From Diplodia intermedia (Eukaryota > Ascomycota > Dothideomycetes > Botryosphaeriales > Botryosphaeriaceae), in assembly GCA_021495925.1 (NCBI GenBank), contig JAKEKT010000007.1, positions 434,001 through 498,000 of the forward strand: a DNA stretch of 64,000 bases, given 5' to 3'. A program made the translations under genes and the position numbers. The stretch's first letter is position 1, and each line of letters opens with the position of its first letter. This document shows, piece after piece, positions 22,239 to 31,618 of the stretch. The notes under the pieces are model-generated. The model made no database searches and was not told where the DNA came from. It saw nothing but the letters and a program-made list of their open reading frames with translations.

Positions 22239-24323
22239 CTACAAATCCACCACGCCGCCCATGCCCACCCTCATATCCACAACGTCGACCCTCCACCCCT
22301 TAAAGTTCTCCAGCCCCCTCTTGACCTCCCTGACGCGTTCGATGCGCTTGCGCGCCTCCTCCTCCTGCGCGAGGCGGAACGCGTCCTCGTCGAAGGCGAA
22401 GTCGTCGTCGTCGTCGTCGTCGAGCAAGCCGGCGGCGGCGGCGGCGCCGCTCTGCTTGCGCGGCGGGGCGTGGCCGCCGCCACGGGTGGTGTTGGAAGAG
22501 CTGCGGCGCGGGGTGGAGCCGGTGAAGGCGCTGATGCCGCTGTTGATGACGTCCTGGAGGGACGACGAGCCGCCGCCGCCGCCGGCGGTGGCGGTGCCGC
22601 CGCGCTGGCGGTTCGACTGGCTGGGGCCGCGGGAGAGGCTGGTGGCGCTGGAGAGGTCGACGTCGTCGAAGCCGTTGCCGCCGCCGGGATTATTGCCGCC
22701 GCCTTCGTCCATGCCGGGCTGCAGGGCGGCGCGGTGGTCGCGCCAGATGCCGCGGCGCAGGTCCGTGTTCTCCTCCTCGAGCGCCTGGATGCGGGCGCGC
22801 AGCTTCTGGCGCTCCTCGTCCTCGAGCTCGTCGAGGCCGTCCTCCTCGGCGCCGTGCGACGCGTCCTGCTTGAGGCGGGCGACCTCGTCGGCGAGGGCCT
22901 GGGCGCGGGCGCGCAGCTCCTTGGCCTCGCGCTCGACCTTGTCGGCCTCGCGCAGCTTGGCCTGGCTGCGGGCGTCGGACTCGCGGTGCAGCGTCGCCAG
23001 CGCCTCGGCCTTCTTCTCGAGCGTCTCGGCGCGTTTGGCGGCGTCGTCGGCGGCGCGCTGGGCGGCCGCCAGCTCGGCCTCGAGCTGCGCGATGCGCGTC
23101 TCGGCCGACGAGCGCGAGTCGCCCTCCTTGGCCGCGCTCTCGCTGGCCTTCTCCAGGTTGGCCTTGAGGTCGGAGAGCTCCTGCGCCGAGGCGGCCGCGG
23201 CCTGCTCGGCCTTGGTGAGCTGGTCCTGCAGCGAGGCGAGCTTGTCTTCCTGGCTGGCGGCCGCGGTCGCGGCTTGCGTGAGCTGCGCGTGCAGGTTGGA
23301 GACCTCGAGCTCGAGCGACTCGATCGTGCTGGACTTGGAGGCGAGCTGCGAGGCGAGGTCGTCGTTGGAGGGCGAGGCGCTCGAGACGCGGCGGTTCTGC
23401 TTGGTTTGGCTCTGGAGCTGTGCGTTCTGGCGCTGGAGGCTGGTCATTTCCGTCCGCTGCGTGCAATCATACTGTCAGACGCAGGCTATCAAAAATCCGT
23501 GGAGTGTGGGGGGACATACCAACGTGTCGACTTCCTTCGACTTCGCCTCGACTTGGTCCGCCTTCGCCTTCAATTCCGCGACCTCGTTGTTTGCTTCCCG
23601 CAGTTCCTCCAGCTCGTCTTCCGTCTTCTTCCACCGCGTCTCGGCGTCCTGCGACTCGGTCTGCAGCCGCTTGTTCTCCTTCTCCAGCTCCTCGATCCGC
23701 AACACCTGCTTCCTGTATATGTCCTGCACGTCGTCGCCTGGGCTCAGAGGCAGGCCCGGCGACTTCAGCGCCGAGGGCGAGCCCATGGCCGCCGCCGACG
23801 AGGTCCGCCGGAACGAGTCTGACCGCAGCTTCGACTGCACGGATATAGACGGCTGACGGCCATGCGCCGGGCGAGTGGGAGCGGCGGATTCGGCGGGCTT
23901 CTCGGCTTCCGTGGCTTCTGCGCCTCCATCTTTGCTTTCCGCTTCCTCCTGCTTCTCCTCTCCCTCGGGGGCGGGCGAATCGGCGGTCGCGTCGGCAGGT
24001 TGCTGTTCCTCGTCCGGGGCCGGGGCGTCGGCGTCGGCGTCGGCCTTGGGCTCGTCGGGCGTTTCGTCTCCCTTGCTGTCGGCGGCTGCGGCAGCTGCAG
24101 AAGCTTCAGAGTCTGCGGCTTCGACCTTGTCCTTCTTCTTTGCGCCGCCCTTCTTGCCCTTTTGCTTCTTCAATTGCTCGAACTAGAGAGTCACGCGCGA
24201 CGTGGCCGTTAGCTTTGCGGAGCTTTGCGGATGGACAGCTGTCCAACATGGGTTCCGTGGGACTCGTACGCGCTTCTTCGCCGCAGCGAGCTTCTCGGCC
24301 TTTTCCTTGTCTTCGTCCGCCAT
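22239..24323 (-). CDS. Coiled-coil protein, probable Golgi golgin of the Rud3 type
   Basis: Exons 24323-24270, 24182-23520 and 23456-22239 give 644 aa. The N-terminus MADEDKEKAEKLAAAKKR joins by splicing to a Lys-rich stretch (KKQKGKKGGAKKKDK) followed by an acidic Ala/Asp/Glu/Pro-rich region to about residue 120. From about 150 to 470 the sequence is heptad-patterned coiled coil with Glu, Ala, Leu, Lys and Gln. Residues ~480-600 are Gly/Ser/Ala-rich with an acidic patch (DDDDDDDFAFDEDAF). A short conserved-looking helix, RVREVKRGLENFKGWRVDVV, precedes the stop. The Lys-rich start and the coil with a C-terminal targeting helix recall yeast Rud3, a cis-Golgi matrix protein with a GRAB domain, but the GRAB motif itself is not clearly readable. 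A generic coiled-coil protein cannot be excluded. Confidence 0.7.
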
Positions 24324-24681
24324 GATTGGGTTATTTGTCGTTTGGAGGGGAGGGTTGGTGAGGTGGTGGGGAAAGCTTGGGGCAGGGCTGGGCTGGGATG
24401 GGACTTCGGTGGAGCTCGAGCTTCACGCGAGCGTCAGCCCTCCAGGTCCGTGATCCCGTGATCGGGCTTCTGGTTGCCCAATCCGGCAAGTCCGCAATAT
24501 TCTATCACTGTGCATTCACGGCCTTTGATGGGTAGGATCCAGGGAACCGATCGATATCTTTATCTTAGGTCCTCTTCTAACAAGCACTTGTCCAGGGCAA
24601 GCACTCAGTCCACCTCTCCAGGTCACGTGTGCTGGTAGTATTTATTGAATGTCATTTCCAGCCACTCTCTTGATGGTTCAT
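24324..24681. other. Short intergenic spacer (golgin promoter)
   Basis: 358 bases between the start of the coiled-coil gene and the end of the next minus-strand gene. Nothing else is seen. Confidence 0.6.
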
Positions 24682-25068
24682 TCACTCCTTCTCAACCACC
24701 ATCTGTATATCCTTCCCCCTCACAGCGACATCGCCCTGCCACTCCAGCATGTCCACGCTCTCCTGCACCTTGCCGTCGGGAAATCCGCTCATGCGGCTGA
24801 ACACCCAGGCCTTCCCCTTCCCGCTCTCTTCGTCCACCTCGGCCACAACGTCCTTGATGTCGACGTGGAAGGTAGGCATCTTCGTCATGGCCGTGGAGAG
24901 CATCGTGATGAACTCGGCGCGGTTGGCCGTCGACGGTTTGTTGAGGTGCGTGGCGCAGAAGGACGGCGAGACGTGCTGCTGGATGAAGGGCGAGTCGTAG
25001 TCGCGCTTGTTGCAGAGCGTCGTCACCATCTCGCGCGCGAGGTCTTTGAGCGCCGCGGCTGAGGTCAT
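24682..25068 (-). CDS. Small NTF2-fold (SnoaL-like) protein
   Basis: Single exon, 128 aa from the ATG at 25068; the frame upstream of this ATG has only a non-ATG start. The pattern is that of the cone-shaped NTF2/SnoaL fold: an N-terminal helix (LKDLAREMVTTLCNKRDY), a loop with PSFCATH, a second helix (NRAEFITMLSTAMTKMP), and then beta strands FHVDIKDVVAEV, KAWVFSRMSGF and VQESVDMLEW. Fungal genomes hold many such small proteins, some enzymes and some binding proteins, usually of unknown substrate. No catalytic pair can be assigned. It is cytosolic by absence of a signal peptide. Confidence 0.8.
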   Translation of the reverse strand: MTSAAALKDLAREMVTTLCNKRDYDSPFIQQHVSPSFCATHLNKPSTANRAEFITMLSTAMTKMPTFHVDIKDVVAEVDEESGKGKAWVFSRMSGFPDGKVQESVDMLEWQGDVAVRGKDIQMVVEKE

Positions 25069-25596
25069 GGTTGCTTTGCTTTCTTTTTGGAGCTGATGCA
25101 ATTCTGTCGGGCGGAAGTTTGTCCGTATGCTCAGCGATTTCGAGAAATCAGAGGCTTTGATCCAAGAGAACGGAAAGTCGATGGTGTGCAGTGAGTGCTA
25201 CGCAATAGAATTCGGGCCGTGCTGGTAGAGGCCCTTCCGTCGAGTTTAAATGTGCTGCATCCTCGATGCGCCGGTCTCGCATGTTACACGTAGCCTACGG
25301 GCGCGCAGTGCGAACCCGGAGATACAGAGGGGAGCCGTACCGGACAGCTCCAATGCGGCTCTGTTCCATTACCGAAAACAGTTCGGCTACGTTAGCTCCG
25401 CCCATGGTATCCCAGAAGCTGTCTCGGACGGAAAGCCTGTGCTACCTCATGACACAATTGATCTACCATGCCCTCAAACTTTTCAGTGGGCGCTGATGGA
25501 ATTGTTCATAGGTTCTTCGCTATCCTTTATGGCAAAATGGGAATCTGAGAATTTCGGGAGAAAGGAATGAGCAGGACCAAGCGCGATTCATCGGCA
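25069..25596. other. Intergenic, upstream of the NTF2-fold gene
   Basis: 528 bases between two minus-strand genes. It serves as 3' region of the Clr5-ankyrin gene and promoter of the small NTF2-fold gene. No gene is supported. Confidence 0.55.
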
Positions 25597-27867
25597 CTAG
25601 CTAGGTGGGTTGGGATGGCGAGTAAGTTGGCCCTCGTCCCAAAGAGAAACGTCTACAATTCCTGGCTGCCCCGGAGACAGATTGTCCGTCTCCATGGACT
25701 GGAGAAGGGCGCTTCCAGAAGCATTAGCCCAGTCTCCAGGTCCCGGCGTTTGTCGGCTTTCAAGGGCGACGACACGACGGAGCATGTCGTAAGCGAAATC
25801 ATCCAGAAAGTTAGACCGCGATACCCCGAAGCTGTCGAGCCGATCCAGGACCGACAAAATCTTGTCGTGGGCTCTTGAGTCTTTGTTCGCGGCGAACTGG
25901 GATGCGAGGAACTTTTTCATGGACATGATGTATGCAGCCCTGAAGAGCAAGTTCCTGGAGTTGGCAGATAGACGATGTTCCGTGTTTTCTCGAAATTCGG
26001 CCATAGCCTTGACATCTAGCTCGAACTTCTCAAAGTTCTTCGTTATCGGGAAGAATGGATCCTTGTACCAAGGAGGGTATAGCTTCATACCGGCAGGAAA
26101 GTGAGACATGAGCTTCTCAAGGACTTTGATTGCGGTGTCCGGAAACATGTGGACCCACTTCTGTCTCAGTAGGTTCTCAATGGGGTATGTTTCGATCTTT
26201 TTGTTCGGATTGGCACCGGCTTCCAGGAGAACAGCCAAACTTGGTAGTGCATCTTCGATTTTCGTCCATGTTGAACATTTCTCGAGAGATCCTATCCAAA
26301 ACCAAATTGGAGTAGGGCCGCGCTTTTGATTCCAGCTCCGGCTCCGGCTCTCCTTGTCGACGCCATTCTCGATGAAAGCAGACATGGCTTTAACGTTCTT
26401 ATCGCTTTGGAAACATTTCAAATAGCAACTTTCAGCAAGTATTCGGAGCAGTCTTCCACCAATAGCATCGTTGCTAGCCAGATGTCGAGCGAGGTATTCG
26501 GGCATTTCCGCTTTCCAACAGTGGAACAGAAGCGTATGAGCCACAGTAGCGCCTGAGTGCACTTCGGGTGGCGCACAAGGCTGATCGATGTCCAGCCCAC
26601 AGCGAATCAGATGCACAAGAGACTCCTTCTCATCTTCGTTGATGAGATCTACCCACTTTGGGTGTTCTGTCCACGGCTCAAGGAAGCTCTTAGAGTGTTC
26701 GGGCGTCGGGTGGTTGGCCGTCACCAATATCCGGGCCACGCGGGTCGAGATGGCATGATTAGGGCCCCCGTACTCTCGCTTTCTTCTGGACAGTGCATGG
26801 CCCAATGCTAGAAGTCTGTCACACCGGGACGAGTCCAAAGGTTCTTTCAAGTTTTCCAATAGCAATTCCACAATCCGGGGATCCTGCGTGCACTGGGTGG
26901 CAACGGATAGGGCACCATGTCCTTTTGCATCCGTCGGTTCCATGGACGCCTCCTTCTCCAGCAGCAGCTCGACTATCGAGATAGCGTCGTGAGCAGCAGC
27001 CACCATCAAAGGGGTATAGCGAGGAAATGTTTGAGCCGGCTTGTTGATGTCGGCACCTGCATCGATCAAAGTCTCCACAACCTCCGCAGAAGACGCCGCT
27101 ACAGCCAAGTGTAGAAGTGGGCTTCTACAGAGATGTTGAAGCTGCGATAGCTCTGGGTAGGCAGCCAATGAGGGTGTGGTTTCGTTGGCAATGGTGAAAT
27201 CAAGCACAGTGCGCAGCTCCGCTGCATTTCTGCGCTCAATGTAATAGATTGTTTGCCGCAGGATCTCCTCTGGATGAGTGGGGTACCAGCCGGGATCAGA
27301 TCCTGGTAAATATTGGAGATTAGATGCCGTTGTCCATGGTTCCAGATCGAACGGGGTGCTAATCCGCATGGACTTGTCAGATTTGTCCACCGAGCATAAT
27401 GAGTATCAAAGCATCTACACTCACTCAAAAGAGTGCACGTCACTGAGGATCTCCGACGTTTTGTTGTTCGAAGATGAGGCGAGTGTGGAAGGTCCGCCGG
27501 TGTCCATTCTTCCAGGAGGAAGGGGGGCTGAACCGTTCTTTCGAGTGCTCGTTTGTGATACGCTTCCCTTCTTCAGCCCCCATTCATTGATCTTGCTTCG
27601 GTACGATCTTATGCTAGGGCCGGAGGCAACAAATACGAGTTCAGTACGGGGTCTAATTGAGCAGTGAAATTTACGTTTTGGAGTTGTTGGTGTACTGAGG
27701 CCCAGATCGAGAGGAGAGCGGTTTACTTACGAGGCGTCGAAATTTTTGCCAGTCTTTAGACGACTGCGGACATCTTCCAGCTTCATTCCTTCGTGCACAT
27801 ACATCCTCTGGATGTCCGACCGCACGTCATCCCAATGGATTTTCTTTGCGCCCTTCGTCTTTGCCAT
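25597..27867 (-). CDS. Clr5-domain protein with ankyrin repeats
   Basis: Exons 27867-27731, 27613-27425 and 27358-25597 give 695 aa. The N-terminal Clr5 domain (residues ~8-65) is rebuilt by splicing: WDDVRSDIQRMYVHEGM and LEDVRSRLK from exon 1 join SYRSKINEWGLKKG from exon 2, the typical end of this domain. Intron 2 has a CTGAC branch 18 nt before its AG, and it removes an in-frame stop so that the ankyrin frame follows. Ankyrin repeats lie at ~188-285 (SPLLHLAVAASSAEVVETLI, YTPLMVAAAHDAISIVELLL). The remaining ~400 residues are helical without a known domain. Clr5 domains are named after a fission yeast silencing factor and are common, with ankyrin or TPR repeats, in filamentous fungi; they are thought to act in nuclear regulation. 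The molecular role of this protein is unknown. Confidence 0.85.
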
Positions 27868-28721
27868 TCGGGCAGCCGTTAGAAGAAGGCATATGAGAAC
27901 AGGATAGATGCTGTAAACAGGGCGTCGAACGTGTTCTCCGGCAAGGCTGGAACGGCGTTGGCGTCCTTTTGATGGATCTACTGGAGAAGGCGGCAAAAAG
28001 GCCAGTGACAGGCGCTGCAACGCGCGAACGGAGACTTGGCCCGCATAAGCAAGCCACACCAATAAGAACGCTTGCCGACGGCCCCCGGTCGTGGCAGGCC
28101 ATGTTCGCCTTGGAATAGCTGAGTGCAAAAGTTAATTTGCACCTTCCAGAGAAGCATCGGTGGCGGTGACGTTGGCGTGTGAAAAAGCAATTGTACGTCC
28201 TTTTGCACACAACCACCAGGGTCAACGGCGATCAAGGATCGGCTTCCACTGTGGCGTTGCCCTTTGCGCATCGGATGCGCGCAAAGTGGGTCTCCGACCG
28301 TTGTCAACGTCCTGGTGTTGGTCGGATGGTTTTGCACATGGTTTTTGCACAGAAGCTGCCCATCGTTCTGGTGATGCGGCTTTTGCACCTTTCTCCACCC
28401 GAAGCCGTCATGATCTGAGCAATACGGTTGCCTGTGCACTTTTGCACACCAATCCGTTAACTTGCAATTTGCATGAAGCAAAACAGATTAGAAGGTGCTG
28501 AGGTGCAAAAGATGTGTTTTCCTTCACCCGCCGTATATGGGACCCCGTCCGTGTAAGGCATGCAGCCTGCCAACCTCAACGGGCGATATTGGCTACGAGC
28601 CTTTCAACTCCTACACACGAACAAAGTACCAACCTCGACCCAAGCGTGTCTGTGACATCTTCCAAGGTGAATACCTGCCTTTGGTGATATTCAGGCTGCC
28701 AGAATGCTCTTACTGACAACC
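27868..28721. promoter_or_regulatory. Upstream region of the Clr5 gene with a TTTTGCAC motif array
   Basis: The exact octamer TTTTGCAC or its complement GTGCAAAA occurs at 28123 (minus), 28201, 28330, 28343, 28381, 28440 (all plus) and 28503 (minus). A one-mismatch copy, ATTTGCAC, lies at 28135, facing the first copy. A related TTTGCGCA lies at 28263, paired with GCGCAAAG at 28279. All lie between the starts of the Clr5-ankyrin gene and the small plus-strand frame. A repeated sequence-specific binding site is the simplest reading. Confidence 0.6.
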
Positions 28722-29039
28722 ATGACTCCGCAGCCACCCGATATCACTCCAAGCTCTTTCACGATGTCGAACAACTCCAGCCGAGCTCACCTCACGACAG
28801 CCAGTCTTGCCGCGCACACAGCTGCCTCCAATACCACCGCACCCGCCAGTGACACCGGCGACCATATCCTCAAGGCGGCTCTTGATCTCGACTTCGAGAT
28901 GCCGAGCGGATGGCAAGGCAGTCGAACATACGGCCAGCTTCCCATGGAGCGGTATCTCAACGAGCGGGATGATCCTTTTGCCGTCAATGTCCCGGTTGAA
29001 GATGGACAAGGAAAGGGCAGCCAGAAACCGAACCTCTGA
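28722..29039 (+). CDS. Small hypothetical protein
   Basis: A 105-residue frame from the ATG at 28722; ATGs at 28704 and 28764 are also in frame. The first 50 residues are Ser/Thr/Ala-rich. The second half looks more constrained, with ILKAALDLDFEMPSGWQ, GQLPMERYLNERDDPFAVNV and a short Gly/Lys-rich end. No domain is recognised and there is no signal peptide or membrane segment. A possible upstream exon (28537-28666, with a good GT donor) does not match in phase, so I left it out. It shares its upstream region, and the octamer array, with the Clr5-ankyrin gene. Chance open frame remains possible. Confidence 0.4.
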   Translation: MTPQPPDITPSSFTMSNNSSRAHLTTASLAAHTAASNTTAPASDTGDHILKAALDLDFEMPSGWQGSRTYGQLPMERYLNERDDPFAVNVPVEDGQGKGSQKPNL

Positions 29040-29346
29040 GGTATGAGGTTGCCGGTGGAAGGGTCGGAAAGTATTGAAAGCGCCAGGAGGGTTTGTTCTT
29101 TATAGTCGTGATATCCTGTTACCAGAAAGGCCACTGCCAATCATGCCATTTCATCCGTGTCTAGTCCTGTAATGTCGCATTGCCTGGGGTTCCTGTCATG
29201 ACTGGTGTCGGGTGGAATTGAGATAACGTCTAGGATATGTAACTTTTCACCGCCCCGTAGGTCGCTGCGAATCCATGCCTGTCTTTTGTTGTGTCTTCAT
29301 TTTTAAACCTTGTCTTCAGAACTCCAATCCCACTGCCTCGAGCCAT
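29040..29346. other. Convergent 3' spacer
   Basis: 307 bases where the small frame and GSH1 end facing each other. Nothing else is seen. Confidence 0.5.
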
Positions 29347-31618
29347 CTACCTTCTGGATCCAAACATTTCTTTTCCAAAAGCGCCTCTGCCCTCCTTCTC
29401 GGTAATCTCCTCTATCGCCTTGACAAGATCGTACTGAATGTCCTCACTGACAACACTGTCCTTCTCGTACTTCGGATGCTCAGCCACAAACTGACGAATC
29501 CATTTCGCTGCTGTCCAAAGTGTGCCATCGGCACGACGCCTGATCAAGTCAAGATAGCGAGCGAGTTCACAGCGCGTCTCAACGTCAACGTTCATGCTAT
29601 CGAGATACGACTCGACAATCGGGATCAGTCCGGGGAAGCCGTTAGTCGTGGGCTGACCATTGATGATCTCCGCCACAGTCATGAGACTGTACTCGCTCTC
29701 GACCGGCCCAAGCGGAGGGGTGGATGCGCCACTATCCACGGCAGGCGAGGCGGTGCCACTACCCCGCTTGCTGCCGTTGACCGTAGCTGGGTGGGGGGAG
29801 AAGGGGTCATTGCGGAACCAGAACTTGCGCGAGTTGACCGAATCACGCGCGTGGGCAGTCTCCATGTTCTCAGTGACCTTTGCAATCGGAATGTAGAAGT
29901 TCAGATCGTATGACAAGATGGCACGGGTGATCAGCACAATGAAGATGCTGAATGCCGCGTTCTCAAAGTCTGTCAGCTGGATTTCCATTGGCCGGAATTC
30001 GACACGCCAGCCGATATCACTTCCGTGGGGCGGCGGCTTGAAACGCATGTGTTGCCAGTTCGTCGATTGCAGGTTCTCAAAGTGATCCACCTTGTCCAGA
30101 TCAAGCTCCTGCAGATCTTCGTTGAAGACGACGATCGGGTCACGGATAAAAAGGTGTGCGAAATGAGTTGCAAGCAGATCATCCATGCCTCCCTCAACCA
30201 GGCGTTGCTTGAGCGCCGGATCAATGACGAGTTCTGGATCAAGGTACTCCTTACGGAGCCGCGAATCCTGGGCGATGTAAGTTGAGTTAGACGCATATCT
30301 CGACTTCGGAATCCTCCAGCGGTCGTTCTTGAGCGGCTTCTCCCCGAGCTCCTCTGCTGTACGGCAGTCCACGGCTCTGCTGATCTGATTCCACCGCACA
30401 TCGGTGTCGGCGACGAAGCCTTTGTAGATCGGCGTGGCAGCAGTCAAAGCAAGCAGAATCGGACCAAGAGGACTCAGCTGATCGTACATCTTCCGGCCTT
30501 CCTCGATGTTCTTGGCCTGGAACGTGATTTGCAAACAGCAACTGCCCATACCGAAAGCCATTGCGTCCATGTAGATGTGGTTTTCCTTGGCGGCGCCATT
30601 GCGAACGTCGTCATCTTCAGGCCAGTTGTGCATGTCATAGTTGACGGTGGGATCGTGGAATGGCCAGGGTGTGCGCTCGTCCTTGAATACCGGCACGTTG
30701 ATCTCCACCTTCCGCCCTCTCCGAGCCCGTATGTTTGCAGCAAGGGTAGGGAACCTTATATGGGGGTTCGCGATCTCGTCCGGAACGTACTGCGATCGGA
30801 GCTTGGGACCGGAGGGAGGGTAGTAGGGAGTAATGTAGTCTCCCAGACCGAGGCGTGGAAAGGTGGTCATGGTGATGGGAGCCTCGGCAGGGTCCATGTG
30901 CTCCTTCGCTATGACGCGCCTGGAATGTGCTCAGTCAAGTGTCTCGCAGCAGCTTCAGGTTGACACCAACCTGCGTTTCATGTTTGGTTCGACATCGAGA
31001 AGATCCTTGAAGCCGATGCCCCAGGGTTTACCGGGCGTCGTTTCAAGCATAAATCGTCCGAACTCGGGGTGAAAGACCGGGGCGGTGTCTCCCTTCCTGC
31101 CACGCCCATGTCAGTGCTTGTTGACCCCGCGTTACAGCTGGCTCACGGACTTGACCTCGACCTGCTGCATGTCGGGCACGCCGCCGCCCTCTTCCAGCAG
31201 CTTCTCGTCGGAAGCCAGCGCGGCCAGAATGTCTGCCTGGCGCAGGGACAGCTTCGCCTTGCGGTTCTCGTCATCGTAGGCGACTACCAGGTATTCGATC
31301 TGTTCCCCCACTCAGCGATTGTGCCTCGCAGGCGCGGGTAGGCGGCAAACCTCGTCACCCCAGAGCATGGCATCGCGCTCCTTGCCCTTCGCGCGGCGCC
31401 ATGTGGCCAGCAGTTGCTGCGTCGGGGCGCATCAGCATACGTGAGGGCTCGTTGGGAGGGCGCGTGGTTTACCTCTATTCCCCATTCGCGCACCTTGCCG
31501 GCGACCTTCTTCGCGTCCGGCCAGTCAAGAGGAGTACCGAGAGCTCTGGCGGCATGCGGGTCAGTATGGCTTGCAGGCTGGAGGGCTGAGTGGGCGGTTA
31601 GTCTCACAAAAGACCCAT
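29347..31618 (-). CDS. GSH1: Glutamate-cysteine ligase catalytic subunit
   Basis: Catalyses the ATP-dependent joining of glutamate and cysteine, the first and rate-limiting step of glutathione synthesis, in the cytosol. Six exons: 31618-31608, 31545-31473, 31416-31351, 31299-31136, 31096-30971 and 30919-29347, giving 670 aa (yeast Gsh1 is 678). The N-terminus reads MGLLALGTPLDWPDAKKVAG after an 11-nt first exon is joined, then DAMLWGDEIEYLVVAYDDEN, then GRFMLETTPGKPWG, all family hallmarks. The large exon carries NMHNW-like substrate-site sequence (YDMHNWPEDD), MGSCCLQITFQ, NWQHMRFKPPPHGSDIGWRV and PMEIQLTDFENAAF. An insert of Ser/Thr/Gly/Pro near residues 520-555 is probably a surface loop. 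Intron 4 is only 39 nt. The modifier subunit gene lies 17 kb away. Confidence 0.97.

Noticed and set aside
22149..23856. Long plus-strand frames opposite the coiled-coil gene
   Set aside because: They mirror the biased codons of the minus-strand coiled coil and give Leu/Gly- or Ser/Ala-rich nonsense.
28537..28666. Possible first exon for the small gene at 28722
   Set aside because: Good GT donor, but the phase does not match any acceptor leading into the downstream frame.
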